Of a DNA stretch of 64,000 nucleotides, positions 7,937-15,935 are shown in pieces; positions within the stretch are counted from its first letter, which is position 1; every line of letters begins with the position of its first letter. The notes beneath the pieces were generated by a model. It was given only the letters and a program-made list of their open reading frames with translations. It did no database searches and was not told the origin of the DNA. Location: NCBI RefSeq assembly GCF_005863245.1, contig NZ_VBUT01000012.1, positions 62,001 through 126,000 on the forward strand. The letters run 5' to 3'. The DNA comes from Nocardia cyriacigeorgica (GTDB lineage Bacteria > Actinomycetota > Actinomycetes > Mycobacteriales > Mycobacteriaceae). Both the position numbers and the translations under genes were made by a program.

Positions 7937-8977
7937 ATGCCGAAATACGGAATGCCCGGAGTGGCAGCGGATCGCACGCGCGCGATGACGGTGGGCGCGG
8001 CCATCGTCGGCGTGATCGTCGCGGTGGTGCTCGCCACCGTCTGCTATCGCGGGCTGCGCTCCGAGGACGGGCTGCGCATCGCCTTGCGGACCGAGCAGAT
8101 CGGTGACGGCGTCATCGCGGGCACCCAGGTGCGCGTGGACGGCGTGCTGGTCGGCGAGGTCGCCGAGATCGCGCCCGCTGAGCGCGGCACCCAGCGCATC
8201 ACCCTCGACCTCGACGAGTCCCGGCTGTCCGGGCTGGACGACAGCCTGAAGGTCGATTACGCGCCGTCGAATCTGTTCGGCGTCAGCGAGCTCGAATTGC
8301 TGCCGGGCTCCGGCGGTTCGCCGCTGCGCGCGGACATGGTGATCGACCTGACCGGCGACCGCGCCGCCGACGTCTACGACGCCACCATGGGCAGCCTGTT
8401 GCGCGGCATGTCGCAGGTGGGTGCGACGGTGTTCACCCCGCAGATGGCGACCGTCATCGCACAGGCGGCCGCGGATGTGGAGGCGTTCACGCCGCTGGCG
8501 CAGGCGTTGATCGCGGCCGCGCGCACCGTCGCTGACAACCAGTCCATGCCGTCCTCGGAGCTGGTCGGACGATTGGGCGGCGCCTTCGAGGGTGGCGGCA
8601 AGTTCGCCGGCGCCACCATCGAGGTCATCGATCAGTTCGTCGAGATCGACGTGCTGAACACCGACCGCGAGCGGCTCGATGCCGGTGTGGCCGCGCTGAC
8701 CGGGCAGATTCTGCCCGCGCTGGCCACCACCCTCACCGAGGCCGGGCAGCTGTCGGGCTACACCGACATGCTGGCGCCGATGCTCACGGTGCTGGCGCGC
8801 ACGGTGTCGACCCCGCAGCAGTCGGCGGCCGATCTGCGCGCGCTGCTGACCCGGCTCGGCGCTGCCATGAAGGACACCCCGGACGGTCCCGTTCTCGATC
8901 TCGAGCTGGAACTGCGTGGCGTGCCGGGTATCGCGGTGCCGCTGCTCGGGCTGCCCGCGAAGGGAGGTGCCCGATGA
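7937..8977 (+). CDS. mceA: Mce-family protein MceA (plus-strand operon)
   Basis: A 346-residue Mce protein. The chosen ATG 7937 lies five bases after the yrbEB stop, with GGGGTAGGA just ahead. One N-terminal helix (residues about 15-35) anchors the protein. The MCE/MlaD beta-barrel domain follows at about residues 38-115 (TQVRVDGVLVGEVAEI), then a long helical region that in known complexes joins the six-protein tube across the cell envelope. It lacks the long Pro/Gly tail of the second operon's MceA. The stop overlaps the mceB start by ATGA. Confidence 0.92.
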   Translation: MPKYGMPGVAADRTRAMTVGAAIVGVIVAVVLATVCYRGLRSEDGLRIALRTEQIGDGVIAGTQVRVDGVLVGEVAEIAPAERGTQRITLDLDESRLSGLDDSLKVDYAPSNLFGVSELELLPGSGGSPLRADMVIDLTGDRAADVYDATMGSLLRGMSQVGATVFTPQMATVIAQAAADVEAFTPLAQALIAAARTVADNQSMPSSELVGRLGGAFEGGGKFAGATIEVIDQFVEIDVLNTDRERLDAGVAALTGQILPALATTLTEAGQLSGYTDMLAPMLTVLARTVSTPQQSAADLRALLTRLGAAMKDTPDGPVLDLELELRGVPGIAVPLLGLPAKGGAR

Positions 8978-9978
8978 CGGTGCGTGGTGCGGCCTGGCGG
9001 CTGGCGACGTTCGCCGCGGTCATGGTGGGGATTCTGCTGGTCGTGATGACTGCGATCAAACGGCCGGTCGACGGTGACACCGAGGCGCACAGCGCGCTGT
9101 TCACCGACGCCAACGGCCTCAAGGTCGGCGATGACGTGCGCATGTACGGCGTGCAGGTCGGCAAGGTGGAGGGCATCGAGCTCGACGGCTATCAGGCCGA
9201 GGTGCGGCTGACGGTCAAGACCTCGACCCCGATCTACGACAACAGCGTGCTGGCCATCCGGTACCAGAACCTCACCGGCCAGCGCTATATCGACTTGCAG
9301 CAGCAGCCGAATCCGGGCACCCGGCTGCCCGACGGCGCCCGCATCGGCACCGATATGACGCTGCCGTCGTTCGACGTGACCAGCCTGTTCAACGGTTTGA
9401 AGCCGGTGCTGGCCACCATGTCCCCGGAGGCGATCAACCAGTTCACCGAGAGCATGCTCGCGGTGATCGAGGGCGACGGCGCCGGTCTGGGTCCGGCGCT
9501 GGACGCCATCGGCAAGCTCAGCGAGCATGTCGGCAACCGGCAGGAAGTGATCGCCACCCTGGTCGGCAACATGTCCGATCTGGCCGATCGGGTGGGCGGC
9601 CGGGTGCATCATCTGGTGCCGCTGCTGGCGCGGCTGTCCGACATCTTCGAGGGCTTGCGCGCCAATGTCGGTGGCCTGGCCGAATTCGCCATGACCGCGC
9701 CCTCGGTGCTCGGCCCCATCGACCGCCTGCTCGACGCGCTCGGGCTGGCCACCGACGGCAGCACCGATGTGGACGCGATGATCCGCGGGCTGTTCCCGGA
9801 CCCGCAGGAGGCGGTCGAGGTGTTCGGCCGGCTGCCCGGCCTGCTCGCCGCGGTCGACAACGCCCTGCCGCGCACCGTCGCCGGGTGGAAGCCGGAGTGC
9901 AGCAAAGGACAAGCCGAACTGCCCGAGCCGGTGCAGGTGCTCATCGGCGGACAGAAGGTCGCGATATGCAACGCGTGA
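8974..9978 (+). CDS. mceB: Mce-family protein MceB (plus-strand operon)
   Basis: A 334-residue Mce protein with an N-terminal membrane helix (residues about 7-27), an MCE domain (about 35-115, with DVRMYGVQVGKVEGIEL and the B-type signature RYQNLTGQRYIDL), and a long helical C-terminal part. Two Cys sit near the end (KPECSKGQ and ICNA), as in many MceB proteins. It is one of six subunits of the predicted lipid-conducting tube. Its start overlaps mceA by four bases, and its end overlaps mceC by 13 bases. Confidence 0.92.
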   Translation: MTVRGAAWRLATFAAVMVGILLVVMTAIKRPVDGDTEAHSALFTDANGLKVGDDVRMYGVQVGKVEGIELDGYQAEVRLTVKTSTPIYDNSVLAIRYQNLTGQRYIDLQQQPNPGTRLPDGARIGTDMTLPSFDVTSLFNGLKPVLATMSPEAINQFTESMLAVIEGDGAGLGPALDAIGKLSEHVGNRQEVIATLVGNMSDLADRVGGRVHHLVPLLARLSDIFEGLRANVGGLAEFAMTAPSVLGPIDRLLDALGLATDGSTDVDAMIRGLFPDPQEAVEVFGRLPGLLAAVDNALPRTVAGWKPECSKGQAELPEPVQVLIGGQKVAICNA

Positions 9979-11033
9979 AACTGCCCGGCCTGGGCCGGAT
10001 CCGCCGCGATACCCCGATCATGGACGAGCCGACCCGGCTGCGTAAGGAGTTGCGGCTGGGCATCATCGGCGCCGTCGCGCTGGTGATCGCCGCTGTCGCG
10101 GCCGCGGTGGTGTACGTGGTGCCGTTCGGCAAGACCACCTACACCGCCGAACTCACCGAAGCGCAATCGGTGAAGGCGGGCGACGATGTGCGGCTGGCCG
10201 GAATCTCGGTGGGCACGGTGGAATCGCTGGAGTTGAAGCCGGATCGGGTGGTCATGCGCTTCACCGTTGACTCGGAGGTGTTCGTCGGCGATCAGACCTC
10301 CCTCGACATCCGGATGCTCACCATCGTCGGCGGCCACTACGTCGCACTGTTCCCGGCCGGTGAGCGGCCCTTGGGGGACAAGCCGATTCCGGCCGAGCGG
10401 GTCCGCCTGCCCTACAGCCTGATCGAAACCTTCCAGGACGCCACCGCGCCGTTGCAGGCCACCGACGGTGACACCCTGCGCCGCAATCTGGCCTCGATCC
10501 AGACCTCGATCGACGGTGCTCCCGACACCCTGCGCACCACGCTGGACACCCTCGGCCAGTACCTCGACGCCATCGAACGTCAGCGCACCCAGGTGTCCAA
10601 CGCGATCGCCGTCGCCGACGAGTACGTCACCATGTACGACGGCGCGAAGTCGGATCTGGGCCGGCTGATGGACAACGTCAACCTGATGGAGACCGTGCTG
10701 CTGGACAAGCGCGCCGAGCTGAAAGCGGCGGTCGGCCTGCTGTCCTCGGTGGTGCAACGGCTGGCCACGCTGGCACCGGCCTGGGACGACACGCTGAAAC
10801 CGAAGGCGCAGCAGCTCGCCGACGCGCTGCCGCGGCTGCAAGAGTTCGGCACCCAGCTCGAACCGCTCATCACCGCCGTGCAGGGGCTCGGCGACCGGCT
10901 GAGCGGGCTGGTGATCCCGGACGGCCCGGTGACCATCGACCGCTCGGGCGAAACCGTCACCGCGCCACCGGGTCTGGACCCGGCTGCGGCGCTGGGCCCG
11001 ATCTGTGTTCCGGTGCCGGGGAAGGTGTGCTGA
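9966..11033 (+). CDS. mceC: Mce-family protein MceC (plus-strand operon)
   Basis: A 355-residue Mce protein. ATG 9966 is chosen because the encoded start (MQRVKLPGLGRIRRD) puts a short basic tail before the membrane helix at about residues 25-45, as in other MceC proteins; it lies inside the last 13 bases of mceB. An MCE domain at about residues 50-130 (DDVRLAGISVGTVESLEL) is followed by a predominantly helical C-terminal domain. It ends with PICVPVPGKVC, two Cys near the terminus. The last base of the stop codon is the first base of the mceD start. Confidence 0.9.
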   Translation: MQRVKLPGLGRIRRDTPIMDEPTRLRKELRLGIIGAVALVIAAVAAAVVYVVPFGKTTYTAELTEAQSVKAGDDVRLAGISVGTVESLELKPDRVVMRFTVDSEVFVGDQTSLDIRMLTIVGGHYVALFPAGERPLGDKPIPAERVRLPYSLIETFQDATAPLQATDGDTLRRNLASIQTSIDGAPDTLRTTLDTLGQYLDAIERQRTQVSNAIAVADEYVTMYDGAKSDLGRLMDNVNLMETVLLDKRAELKAAVGLLSSVVQRLATLAPAWDDTLKPKAQQLADALPRLQEFGTQLEPLITAVQGLGDRLSGLVIPDGPVTIDRSGETVTAPPGLDPAAALGPICVPVPGKVC

Positions 11034-12136
11034 TGGTGAAGCGGATTCTCGGCTCGCAGGCGTTCATGTCGATCGCGGGCGCGCTGGTCATCGTGGTGCT
11101 CGCCGTCGTCGGCTATGTGATCGCGTTCGATCCGATCAAGGAGACCAGGTCCTACTGCGCGATCATGCCCGACAGCGTCGGCCTGTACGAGGGCAACAAG
11201 GTCTCGATGCGCGGGATCGACGTCGGCACGGTGACCGGCATCCGGCCCGACGGTGCGGCCGTGCGCGTGGATTTCGAGGTCGACGCCCAGTATCCGGTGT
11301 ATGCCGATGCCTCCGCGACCACGGTGTCCGACAGCGTCGTCGCCGACCGTGAGCTCGCCGTGCTGGCCAGCGGCAAGACCGCCGACGAGTGGGACGCCGG
11401 GCAATGCATCACCAAAACGCTGACGCCCAAGAGTCTCACCGAAACCATCACCGCGCTCGCGGCCCTGTCCGAGGAGATCGGCGGCACCCCGCAGACCCAG
11501 CCGGACGCGCTGGCCGGTGGCTTGCGCGCCCTGGATTCGGCCACCGCGGGCACCGGCGCGCAGATCAACAACCTGGTCATGAAGCTGGGTTCGACGCTGA
11601 AATCGCCGGACGCCGATATCGGCCACCTCGCGGGCATCTTCGACGCGTTCTCCTCGGTGTCGCAGAAGGTCAGCACGCACTGGGGTGATCTGAAGACCAT
11701 GCTCACCCGGCTGGCCCCGGTGTTGAACCAGGCCAGCAATGATCTGCTGGTGCCGGGCGCGGCCCTGTTCGACGGGCTGCGCGAGGTGCTGCCCATGCTC
11801 AACGACCTGACCACCATCCTGGCCGACCCGCTCATGGGCACCCTGGACGGTTTGCTGCCGCTGGTGAAGATGTTGCGCGCCAACGTCGGATCGCTGCGCG
11901 ACATCGTCCTGATGACGCCGGCGCTGACCTCGGCGTTCCGCTCGGTCACCGATCCGGCGACGGGTGCGCCCGGCCTGGTCTACGCCCCGCCGAAGGTGGC
12001 CATCGCCCAGCGCGACGCCGAACAGGTCTGCGCCGCCATCAACGCCGTCGCGCCCGGCCGGTGCGCGGGTGCGGGCAACGGCATGGTCGATGTCCAACTC
12101 GTTCAGCTGGTGCTGGGATTGGCAGGTACGCGATGA
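11033..12136 (+). CDS. mceD: Mce-family protein MceD (plus-strand operon)
   Basis: A 367-residue Mce protein starting in the TGATG overlap with mceC. There is one N-terminal anchor (residues about 11-31) and no lipobox, unlike the MceD of the second operon. The MCE domain covers about residues 38-115 (NKVSMRGIDVGTVTGIRP), and the rest is helical, with Cys near both ends of the soluble part (SYCAIMPDS, QCITK, EQVCAAI, GRCAGAG). It is a subunit of the predicted tube. The mceE start overlaps the stop by ATGA. Confidence 0.9.
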   Translation: MVKRILGSQAFMSIAGALVIVVLAVVGYVIAFDPIKETRSYCAIMPDSVGLYEGNKVSMRGIDVGTVTGIRPDGAAVRVDFEVDAQYPVYADASATTVSDSVVADRELAVLASGKTADEWDAGQCITKTLTPKSLTETITALAALSEEIGGTPQTQPDALAGGLRALDSATAGTGAQINNLVMKLGSTLKSPDADIGHLAGIFDAFSSVSQKVSTHWGDLKTMLTRLAPVLNQASNDLLVPGAALFDGLREVLPMLNDLTTILADPLMGTLDGLLPLVKMLRANVGSLRDIVLMTPALTSAFRSVTDPATGAPGLVYAPPKVAIAQRDAEQVCAAINAVAPGRCAGAGNGMVDVQLVQLVLGLAGTR

Positions 12137-13212
12137 CCGCGTTGCTCGGCAAGCGGATGCGCTCGGCCGCGATCGCGCTGGCCTCGGCGGCAGTGCTGTA
12201 TGCCGGTGGCTGTGCGTTCGATCCATCGCAGGTTCCGGTGCCCGGTACCTCGGTGTCGGGGTCGACCTACAAGGTCAGCATCGAATTCGCGAATGTGCTG
12301 AATCTGCCCGCCCGCGCCAAGGTGATCGCCAACGGCGCGCAGGTCGGGACGGTGGATTCGGTGCGCGTGGTGCCCGCGGCCGAGGCGCCCGAGGGACGCG
12401 GCGGCTACGTGGTGGTCGACATCGAGGTCTCCGATGACGTGCGCCTGCCCGCCACCACCGTCGCCGAACTGCGGCAGAACACCGTCCTCGGCGACATCCA
12501 CATCGCGCTGACCACCCCGCCCGACGGGTTCGACACACTGCTGCCGCGCGGTGGCACCATCACCCTCGAGCACACCAAACCGCCGGTGCAGCTCGAGGAC
12601 ACCATGGCCGCGATGGCGGTGTTCGTGCAGGGCGGCGCGGTCGGGCAGGTGCAGGACATCATCAACCGGTTCAACTCGGTGCTGCCGCAGGACCCGATGG
12701 AGACCCAGCGCATCACCCAGGTGATCGCGGGGGACGTCGTCGATCTGGCGGCCAACCTCGATCAGGTGGACCGGCTGCTGTACGGCCTGGAAACCAATTC
12801 CAGTGTGCTGCACAAGATCCAGCCGGAACTCGACAACATTCTGCGCCCGGAGTCGGTGCAGCAGATGACCTATGCCACCGACTCCATCGGCGGGGTCACC
12901 GATATCTTCGGCGCGCTCGCGCCGGTCGGCGCCTCGATGACCTGGCTGACGCCGCTGGTGCAAGCCGGTGACGCGGCGGCGATGGCGTTCGCGCCGCTGG
13001 TCACGGGTGCGCCGTTGAATACCGCGTCGCCGTCGAATCTGGCGCTGCTCACCGCATTGCTGCGGGACAAGATCATTCCGTTCGTAGAGCGCGGCGCCAA
13101 GGTGAACATCGCCGACGTCCAGGTGACGCCGTCAGGCGGTGCCCCGGTCTCCGCCGACGACCAGATCGACCGCATCATCGAGACCCTGCGCATGATCGGA
13201 GCCATCCGATGA
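12133..13212 (+). CDS. mceE: Mce-family lipoprotein MceE (plus-strand operon)
   Basis: A 359-residue Mce lipoprotein. The start at 12133 yields a lipoprotein signal peptide with lipobox AGGC and Cys27 as the predicted lipidation site; starting earlier would bury it. The MCE domain spans about residues 45-130 (ARVK-type AKVIANGAQVGTVDSVRV), followed by the long helical region. MceE subunits of mycobacteria (LprK, LprL, LprM, LprN) are the lipidated members of the complex, and this one fits. The start overlaps mceD and the end overlaps mceF, both as ATGA. Confidence 0.92.
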   Translation: MTALLGKRMRSAAIALASAAVLYAGGCAFDPSQVPVPGTSVSGSTYKVSIEFANVLNLPARAKVIANGAQVGTVDSVRVVPAAEAPEGRGGYVVVDIEVSDDVRLPATTVAELRQNTVLGDIHIALTTPPDGFDTLLPRGGTITLEHTKPPVQLEDTMAAMAVFVQGGAVGQVQDIINRFNSVLPQDPMETQRITQVIAGDVVDLAANLDQVDRLLYGLETNSSVLHKIQPELDNILRPESVQQMTYATDSIGGVTDIFGALAPVGASMTWLTPLVQAGDAAAMAFAPLVTGAPLNTASPSNLALLTALLRDKIIPFVERGAKVNIADVQVTPSGGAPVSADDQIDRIIETLRMIGAIR

Positions 13213-14165
13213 AGATCGGCCCGCTGGCTTCTCTCGGCGGCATCGCCGCCATCACCGTGCTCGGCGCGAGCTACCTGACTTTCGGTGTGGTGCAGGTGGA
13301 TCCGTTCGCCGACTACACCGAGGCGTCGATGGTGCTGAAGAACTCCGGCGGTCTCGGCGTCGGTTCGCCGATCCTGCTGACCGGTATCGAGGTCGGCCGG
13401 GTGACGTCGGTGGACCGCACCGCCTCCGGGGTGGAGGTGGGGTTGCGCGTCGACAGCGAGCACAAGGTGCCCACCGACAGCGTCGTCACCATCGAGCATC
13501 TGTCCGCGCTCGGTGAACCGTATGTGCAGTTCCGGCCGAGAACCGGTGCGGGACCGTACCTCGAGGATGGGCAGCGGTTGCAGTCGCAGGACGTGCGCAC
13601 CCCGCTGTCGATTCCCGAGGCGGCCAGGATGGTCACCGACACGATGAACCAGCTCGACCCGGCGGTGGTCGGTTCGCTGGCCGAGACGATGAGTGTGGCG
13701 CTGCACGGCACCGACGCCGTGATGCCCGAGCTCACCCGCGCCGCCGATCTGCTGGCCTCGACCATCGTGTCCCGGGAACCGCAGATCGCGCAGCTGCTCA
13801 ACGATTTCGAAACCGTCTCCCAGGACATCGACTGGGCGGGCCCGGCCACCGCCGCCGCCGCGCCCGCCTTCACCCAGTTCGCGCAGCGACTCGACGAGCT
13901 GGTCGAATCGGTGGGCCGGCTGATCCAGACCGGCGACGCCCCGCAGATGTACCTCGAGGGCAACGGCCTGGTGCCGTTCCTGCAACGGCTCACCGAATGG
14001 GTGCATCAGGTCGGCCCGGAACTGGCCTCGCTGCTGCCCGGCCTGCAACCGCTGGCCGATGCCGTCACCACCGCCGGTCCGCGCCTGGATCTGTCGGCGC
14101 TCATCGCCCAGGCGCTCGAATCCACCGACGACGACGCCGTCAAGGTCCGCGTCACCGTCAAATAG
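13209..14165 (+). CDS. mceF: Mce-family protein MceF (plus-strand operon)
   Basis: The last gene of the plus-strand mce operon, 318 residues, which is short for MceF because it lacks the extended C-terminal tail. An N-terminal hydrophobic segment (about 5-25) precedes the MCE domain (about 33-110, with SPILLTGIEVGRVTSVD and HLSALGEPYVQFRP) and a helical C-terminal half. Its start overlaps mceE by ATGA. A 19-bp perfect hairpin begins seven bases after the stop, so transcription of the operon very probably ends there. No Mce-associated protein genes follow, unlike in the second operon. Confidence 0.92.
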   Translation: MKIGPLASLGGIAAITVLGASYLTFGVVQVDPFADYTEASMVLKNSGGLGVGSPILLTGIEVGRVTSVDRTASGVEVGLRVDSEHKVPTDSVVTIEHLSALGEPYVQFRPRTGAGPYLEDGQRLQSQDVRTPLSIPEAARMVTDTMNQLDPAVVGSLAETMSVALHGTDAVMPELTRAADLLASTIVSREPQIAQLLNDFETVSQDIDWAGPATAAAAPAFTQFAQRLDELVESVGRLIQTGDAPQMYLEGNGLVPFLQRLTEWVHQVGPELASLLPGLQPLADAVTTAGPRLDLSALIAQALESTDDDAVKVRVTVK

Positions 14166-14171
14166 CTCACC

Positions 14172-14226
14172 GAGAGCTACATGAGCGAGGGCGGTACTCG
14201 CGAAACGCCTCGCTCATGTAGCTCTC
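14172..14226. terminator. 19-bp perfect hairpin, bidirectional terminator between converging genes
   Basis: GAGAGCTACATGAGCGAGG at 14172-14190 is exactly complementary to 14208-14226, with a 17-base loop. It sits between the mceF stop (14165) and the stop of the opposing DUF5313 gene (14225), overlapping the latter by two bases. No T-run follows on either strand, as is common for actinobacterial terminators. Confidence 0.85.
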
Positions 14227-14605
14227 AGTGCGGGTGCTGTGCCGCGTAGCGGGCGCGTTCCTCGGCGCGGCGGTCGGCGCGTTCGGGGTTCTCGAGATCT
14301 GCGGGCAAGCCGTGCTTGGCGAGGCGGTGCGCGCGGTTCATCGGCATGAAGGCGACGGTGTAGAACAGCGCGAGCAGCAGCGCCAGCAGCACCATCGAAC
14401 CGCGTAACCACAGCTCACCGGGGAAGAACAGGAATACCGCGAACAGCGGGACGAACGGCACCAGGCCGCGCAGCACATGCCGGGGGAAGGCGTATGTGCC
14501 GGTGAGATCGTTGCGGACCCAGTCGCGCATGGAGTCCGGCAACCTGCGCCCGCAGGCGTAGCCGAGCCACTGGATCGGATTCGGGCGGCGGCGTTCTCGG
14601 CTCAT
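14225..14605 (-). CDS. DUF5313-type small membrane protein
   Basis: A 126-residue protein with a basic, Pro-rich start (RRRPNPIQWLGYACGRRLPDSM), two adjacent membrane helices at about residues 48-62 and 67-85, and a charged Arg/Glu-rich tail. The pattern matches the DUF5313 proteins found throughout mycobacteria and Nocardia, for which no function is known. The ATG overlaps the stop of the upstream MarR-type gene by four bases, so the two are co-translated; its level probably follows that regulator. The stop codon lies inside the terminator hairpin shared with the mce operon. Confidence 0.75.
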   Translation of the reverse strand: MSRERRRPNPIQWLGYACGRRLPDSMRDWVRNDLTGTYAFPRHVLRGLVPFVPLFAVFLFFPGELWLRGSMVLLALLLALFYTVAFMPMNRAHRLAKHGLPADLENPERADRRAEERARYAAQHPH

Positions 14606-15129
14606 GAGCGGGCTCCTTCGGTGCTGTGCTTGTTCGCTTCGGTCGCTTCGGGCTCGGCGAGCACCGAGCGGCGCGCCGCCTGGTTCACCCGGGTCAGCAC
14701 GGTGTGCAATTCCTCCAGGTCATCGAGGCTGACGCCGAGTCGCTGCACCACCGCGGGCGGGATGGCCTCGGCCTGAGTGCGCAGGGCGCGGCCCTGTTCG
14801 GTCAGGTCGATCACCAGGTTGCGTTCGTCGCGCGGATCGCGTTCCCGGGTGATCAGCCCGGCGCTGTGCAGCCGCTTGAGCAGCGGCGACAGGGTGGGGG
14901 AGTCGAGCTGGATGGCCTCGGCGATCTCCCTGACCGTCATCGGCGCCGAACCCCACAGCGCCAGCATCACCAGATACTGCGGATGGGTCAGGCCCATCGG
15001 CTCCAGCAGTGGCCGGTAGACCGCGAGTACCGCGCGGTTGGCCACCGCGAGGGCGAAGCACACCTGGCGGTCCAGGCGCAGCGGATCGTCGAGCTCGAGG
15101 TCCGTCGGCTGTCCGTTCATGCCCACCAC
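14602..15129 (-). CDS. MarR-family regulator, OhrR-like
   Basis: A 175-residue winged-helix protein. The N-terminal LDRQVCFALAVANRAV places Cys24 where OhrR proteins carry their peroxide-reactive cysteine, and PLLEPMGLTHPQYLVMLALW is the typical OhrR helix. The recognition part is TLSPLLKRLHSAGL, followed by the wing (RERDPRDERN). It is likely an organic-hydroperoxide or thiol-redox sensing repressor. No ohr gene is adjacent; its operon partner is the DUF5313 membrane protein. An imperfect dyad at 15131-15157, just upstream of the start, would serve autorepression. The ATG at 15120 (MNGQ) is an alternative start. Confidence 0.88.
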   Translation of the reverse strand: MVGMNGQPTDLELDDPLRLDRQVCFALAVANRAVLAVYRPLLEPMGLTHPQYLVMLALWGSAPMTVREIAEAIQLDSPTLSPLLKRLHSAGLITRERDPRDERNLVIDLTEQGRALRTQAEAIPPAVVQRLGVSLDDLEELHTVLTRVNQAARRSVLAEPEATEANKHSTEGARS

Positions 15130-15130
15130 G

Positions 15131-15157
15131 TTAGCGCATTAATAGTTAGTGCGTTAA
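15131..15157. promoter_or_regulatory. Operator candidate between the OhrR-like and TetR genes
   Basis: TTAGCGCA (15131-15138) and TGCGTTAA (15150-15157) form an inverted repeat with seven of eight bases matching around an AT-rich 11-base spacer. It is one base from the MarR-type start codon and 45 bases before the TetR start. Its size and position fit a MarR/OhrR operator that covers the promoter. Confidence 0.6.
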
Positions 15158-15201
15158 GTAATGTGATCGGCATCCTGTGCGGGCTGTGGTCTGATAGGTG
15201 C

Positions 15202-15831
15202 ATGGGCACGGCAGGTACGAAGGGTGTTCCGCGCGCGGAGCGGGAGCGGCAGATCCTGGATGCCGCGACCGAGGAGTTCGGCAGGCACGGATACGCGGGT
15301 ACCTCGCTGGCGGCGGTGGCGGCCCGGTCCGGGGTCTCCAAACCGATGGTGCTGGCGTACTTCTCCTCCAAGGACGGGCTGTACGCGGCCTGTGTGCGCC
15401 GAGCGGGCGACAACTTGACCGGCCACATCGAGACCGCGATGGCCGACGGCGCCTCGGGCCTGCAATTGCCCGCGCTGGTGTTCACCGCGATCTTCGCCGC
15501 CCTGGAACCGCGGCCCAACGACTGGAACGTCATCTGGGATCGCGGCCTGCCCGACGACGGAAACGCGCTGGCCGAGGCGACGCGGGTGCGGCAACGGCTG
15601 ATCGAGCAGGCCTCGCGCGGTGCCGCGGTGGTCGGCGAGGCGGGCGCGCGGACGGTCGATGCCGACGACCTGGCTGTGCTCACCGAGGTGTGGACCGGGA
15701 TGGTCAGCTCGGTGGTGCGGTGGTGGCTGCGGCATCCGGAGCAGTCGGCACCGGAGATGGCCGCGCGCTGCCTGCGCATCGTCGACCTGATCGCCGACGC
15801 GGGCATGCGCGATCGGCAGCGGACTCCTTGA
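15202..15831 (+). CDS. TetR-family transcriptional regulator
   Basis: A 209-residue TetR protein. ATG 15202 is chosen because it places the helix-turn-helix at about residues 12-58 (SLAAVAARSGVSKPMVLAYF), as usual for the family; longer in-frame versions run through the MarR gene region. The C-terminal ligand domain is about 140 residues, includes a WNVIWDRGL segment and gives no ligand clue. It is divergent from the OhrR-like gene and 104 bases upstream of the DUF6670-like gene, whose leader carries a strong TetR-type dyad. That gene is the likely target. Confidence 0.88.
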   Translation: MGTAGTKGVPRAERERQILDAATEEFGRHGYAGTSLAAVAARSGVSKPMVLAYFSSKDGLYAACVRRAGDNLTGHIETAMADGASGLQLPALVFTAIFAALEPRPNDWNVIWDRGLPDDGNALAEATRVRQRLIEQASRGAAVVGEAGARTVDADDLAVLTEVWTGMVSSVVRWWLRHPEQSAPEMAARCLRIVDLIADAGMRDRQRTP

Positions 15832-15840
15832 CCCCGGTAT

Positions 15841-15867
15841 GACCGATCGGTAAATTACCGAGTGGTC
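15841..15867. promoter_or_regulatory. TetR-type operator upstream of the DUF6670-like gene
   Basis: TCGGTAA-A-TTACCGA (15847-15861) is a perfect 15-base dyad. It is flanked by GACC (15841-15844) and GGTC (15864-15867), making an almost symmetric 27-base site. It lies ten bases after the TetR stop and 69 bases before the next start. It is probably bound by the TetR protein encoded just upstream. Confidence 0.7.
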
Positions 15868-15935
15868 ACGCAACGGCGCGTCGACCGGACGACCGCCCCG
15901 GCGGACGTCCACGCTGGTCGAGAGGATGTTCTCGG

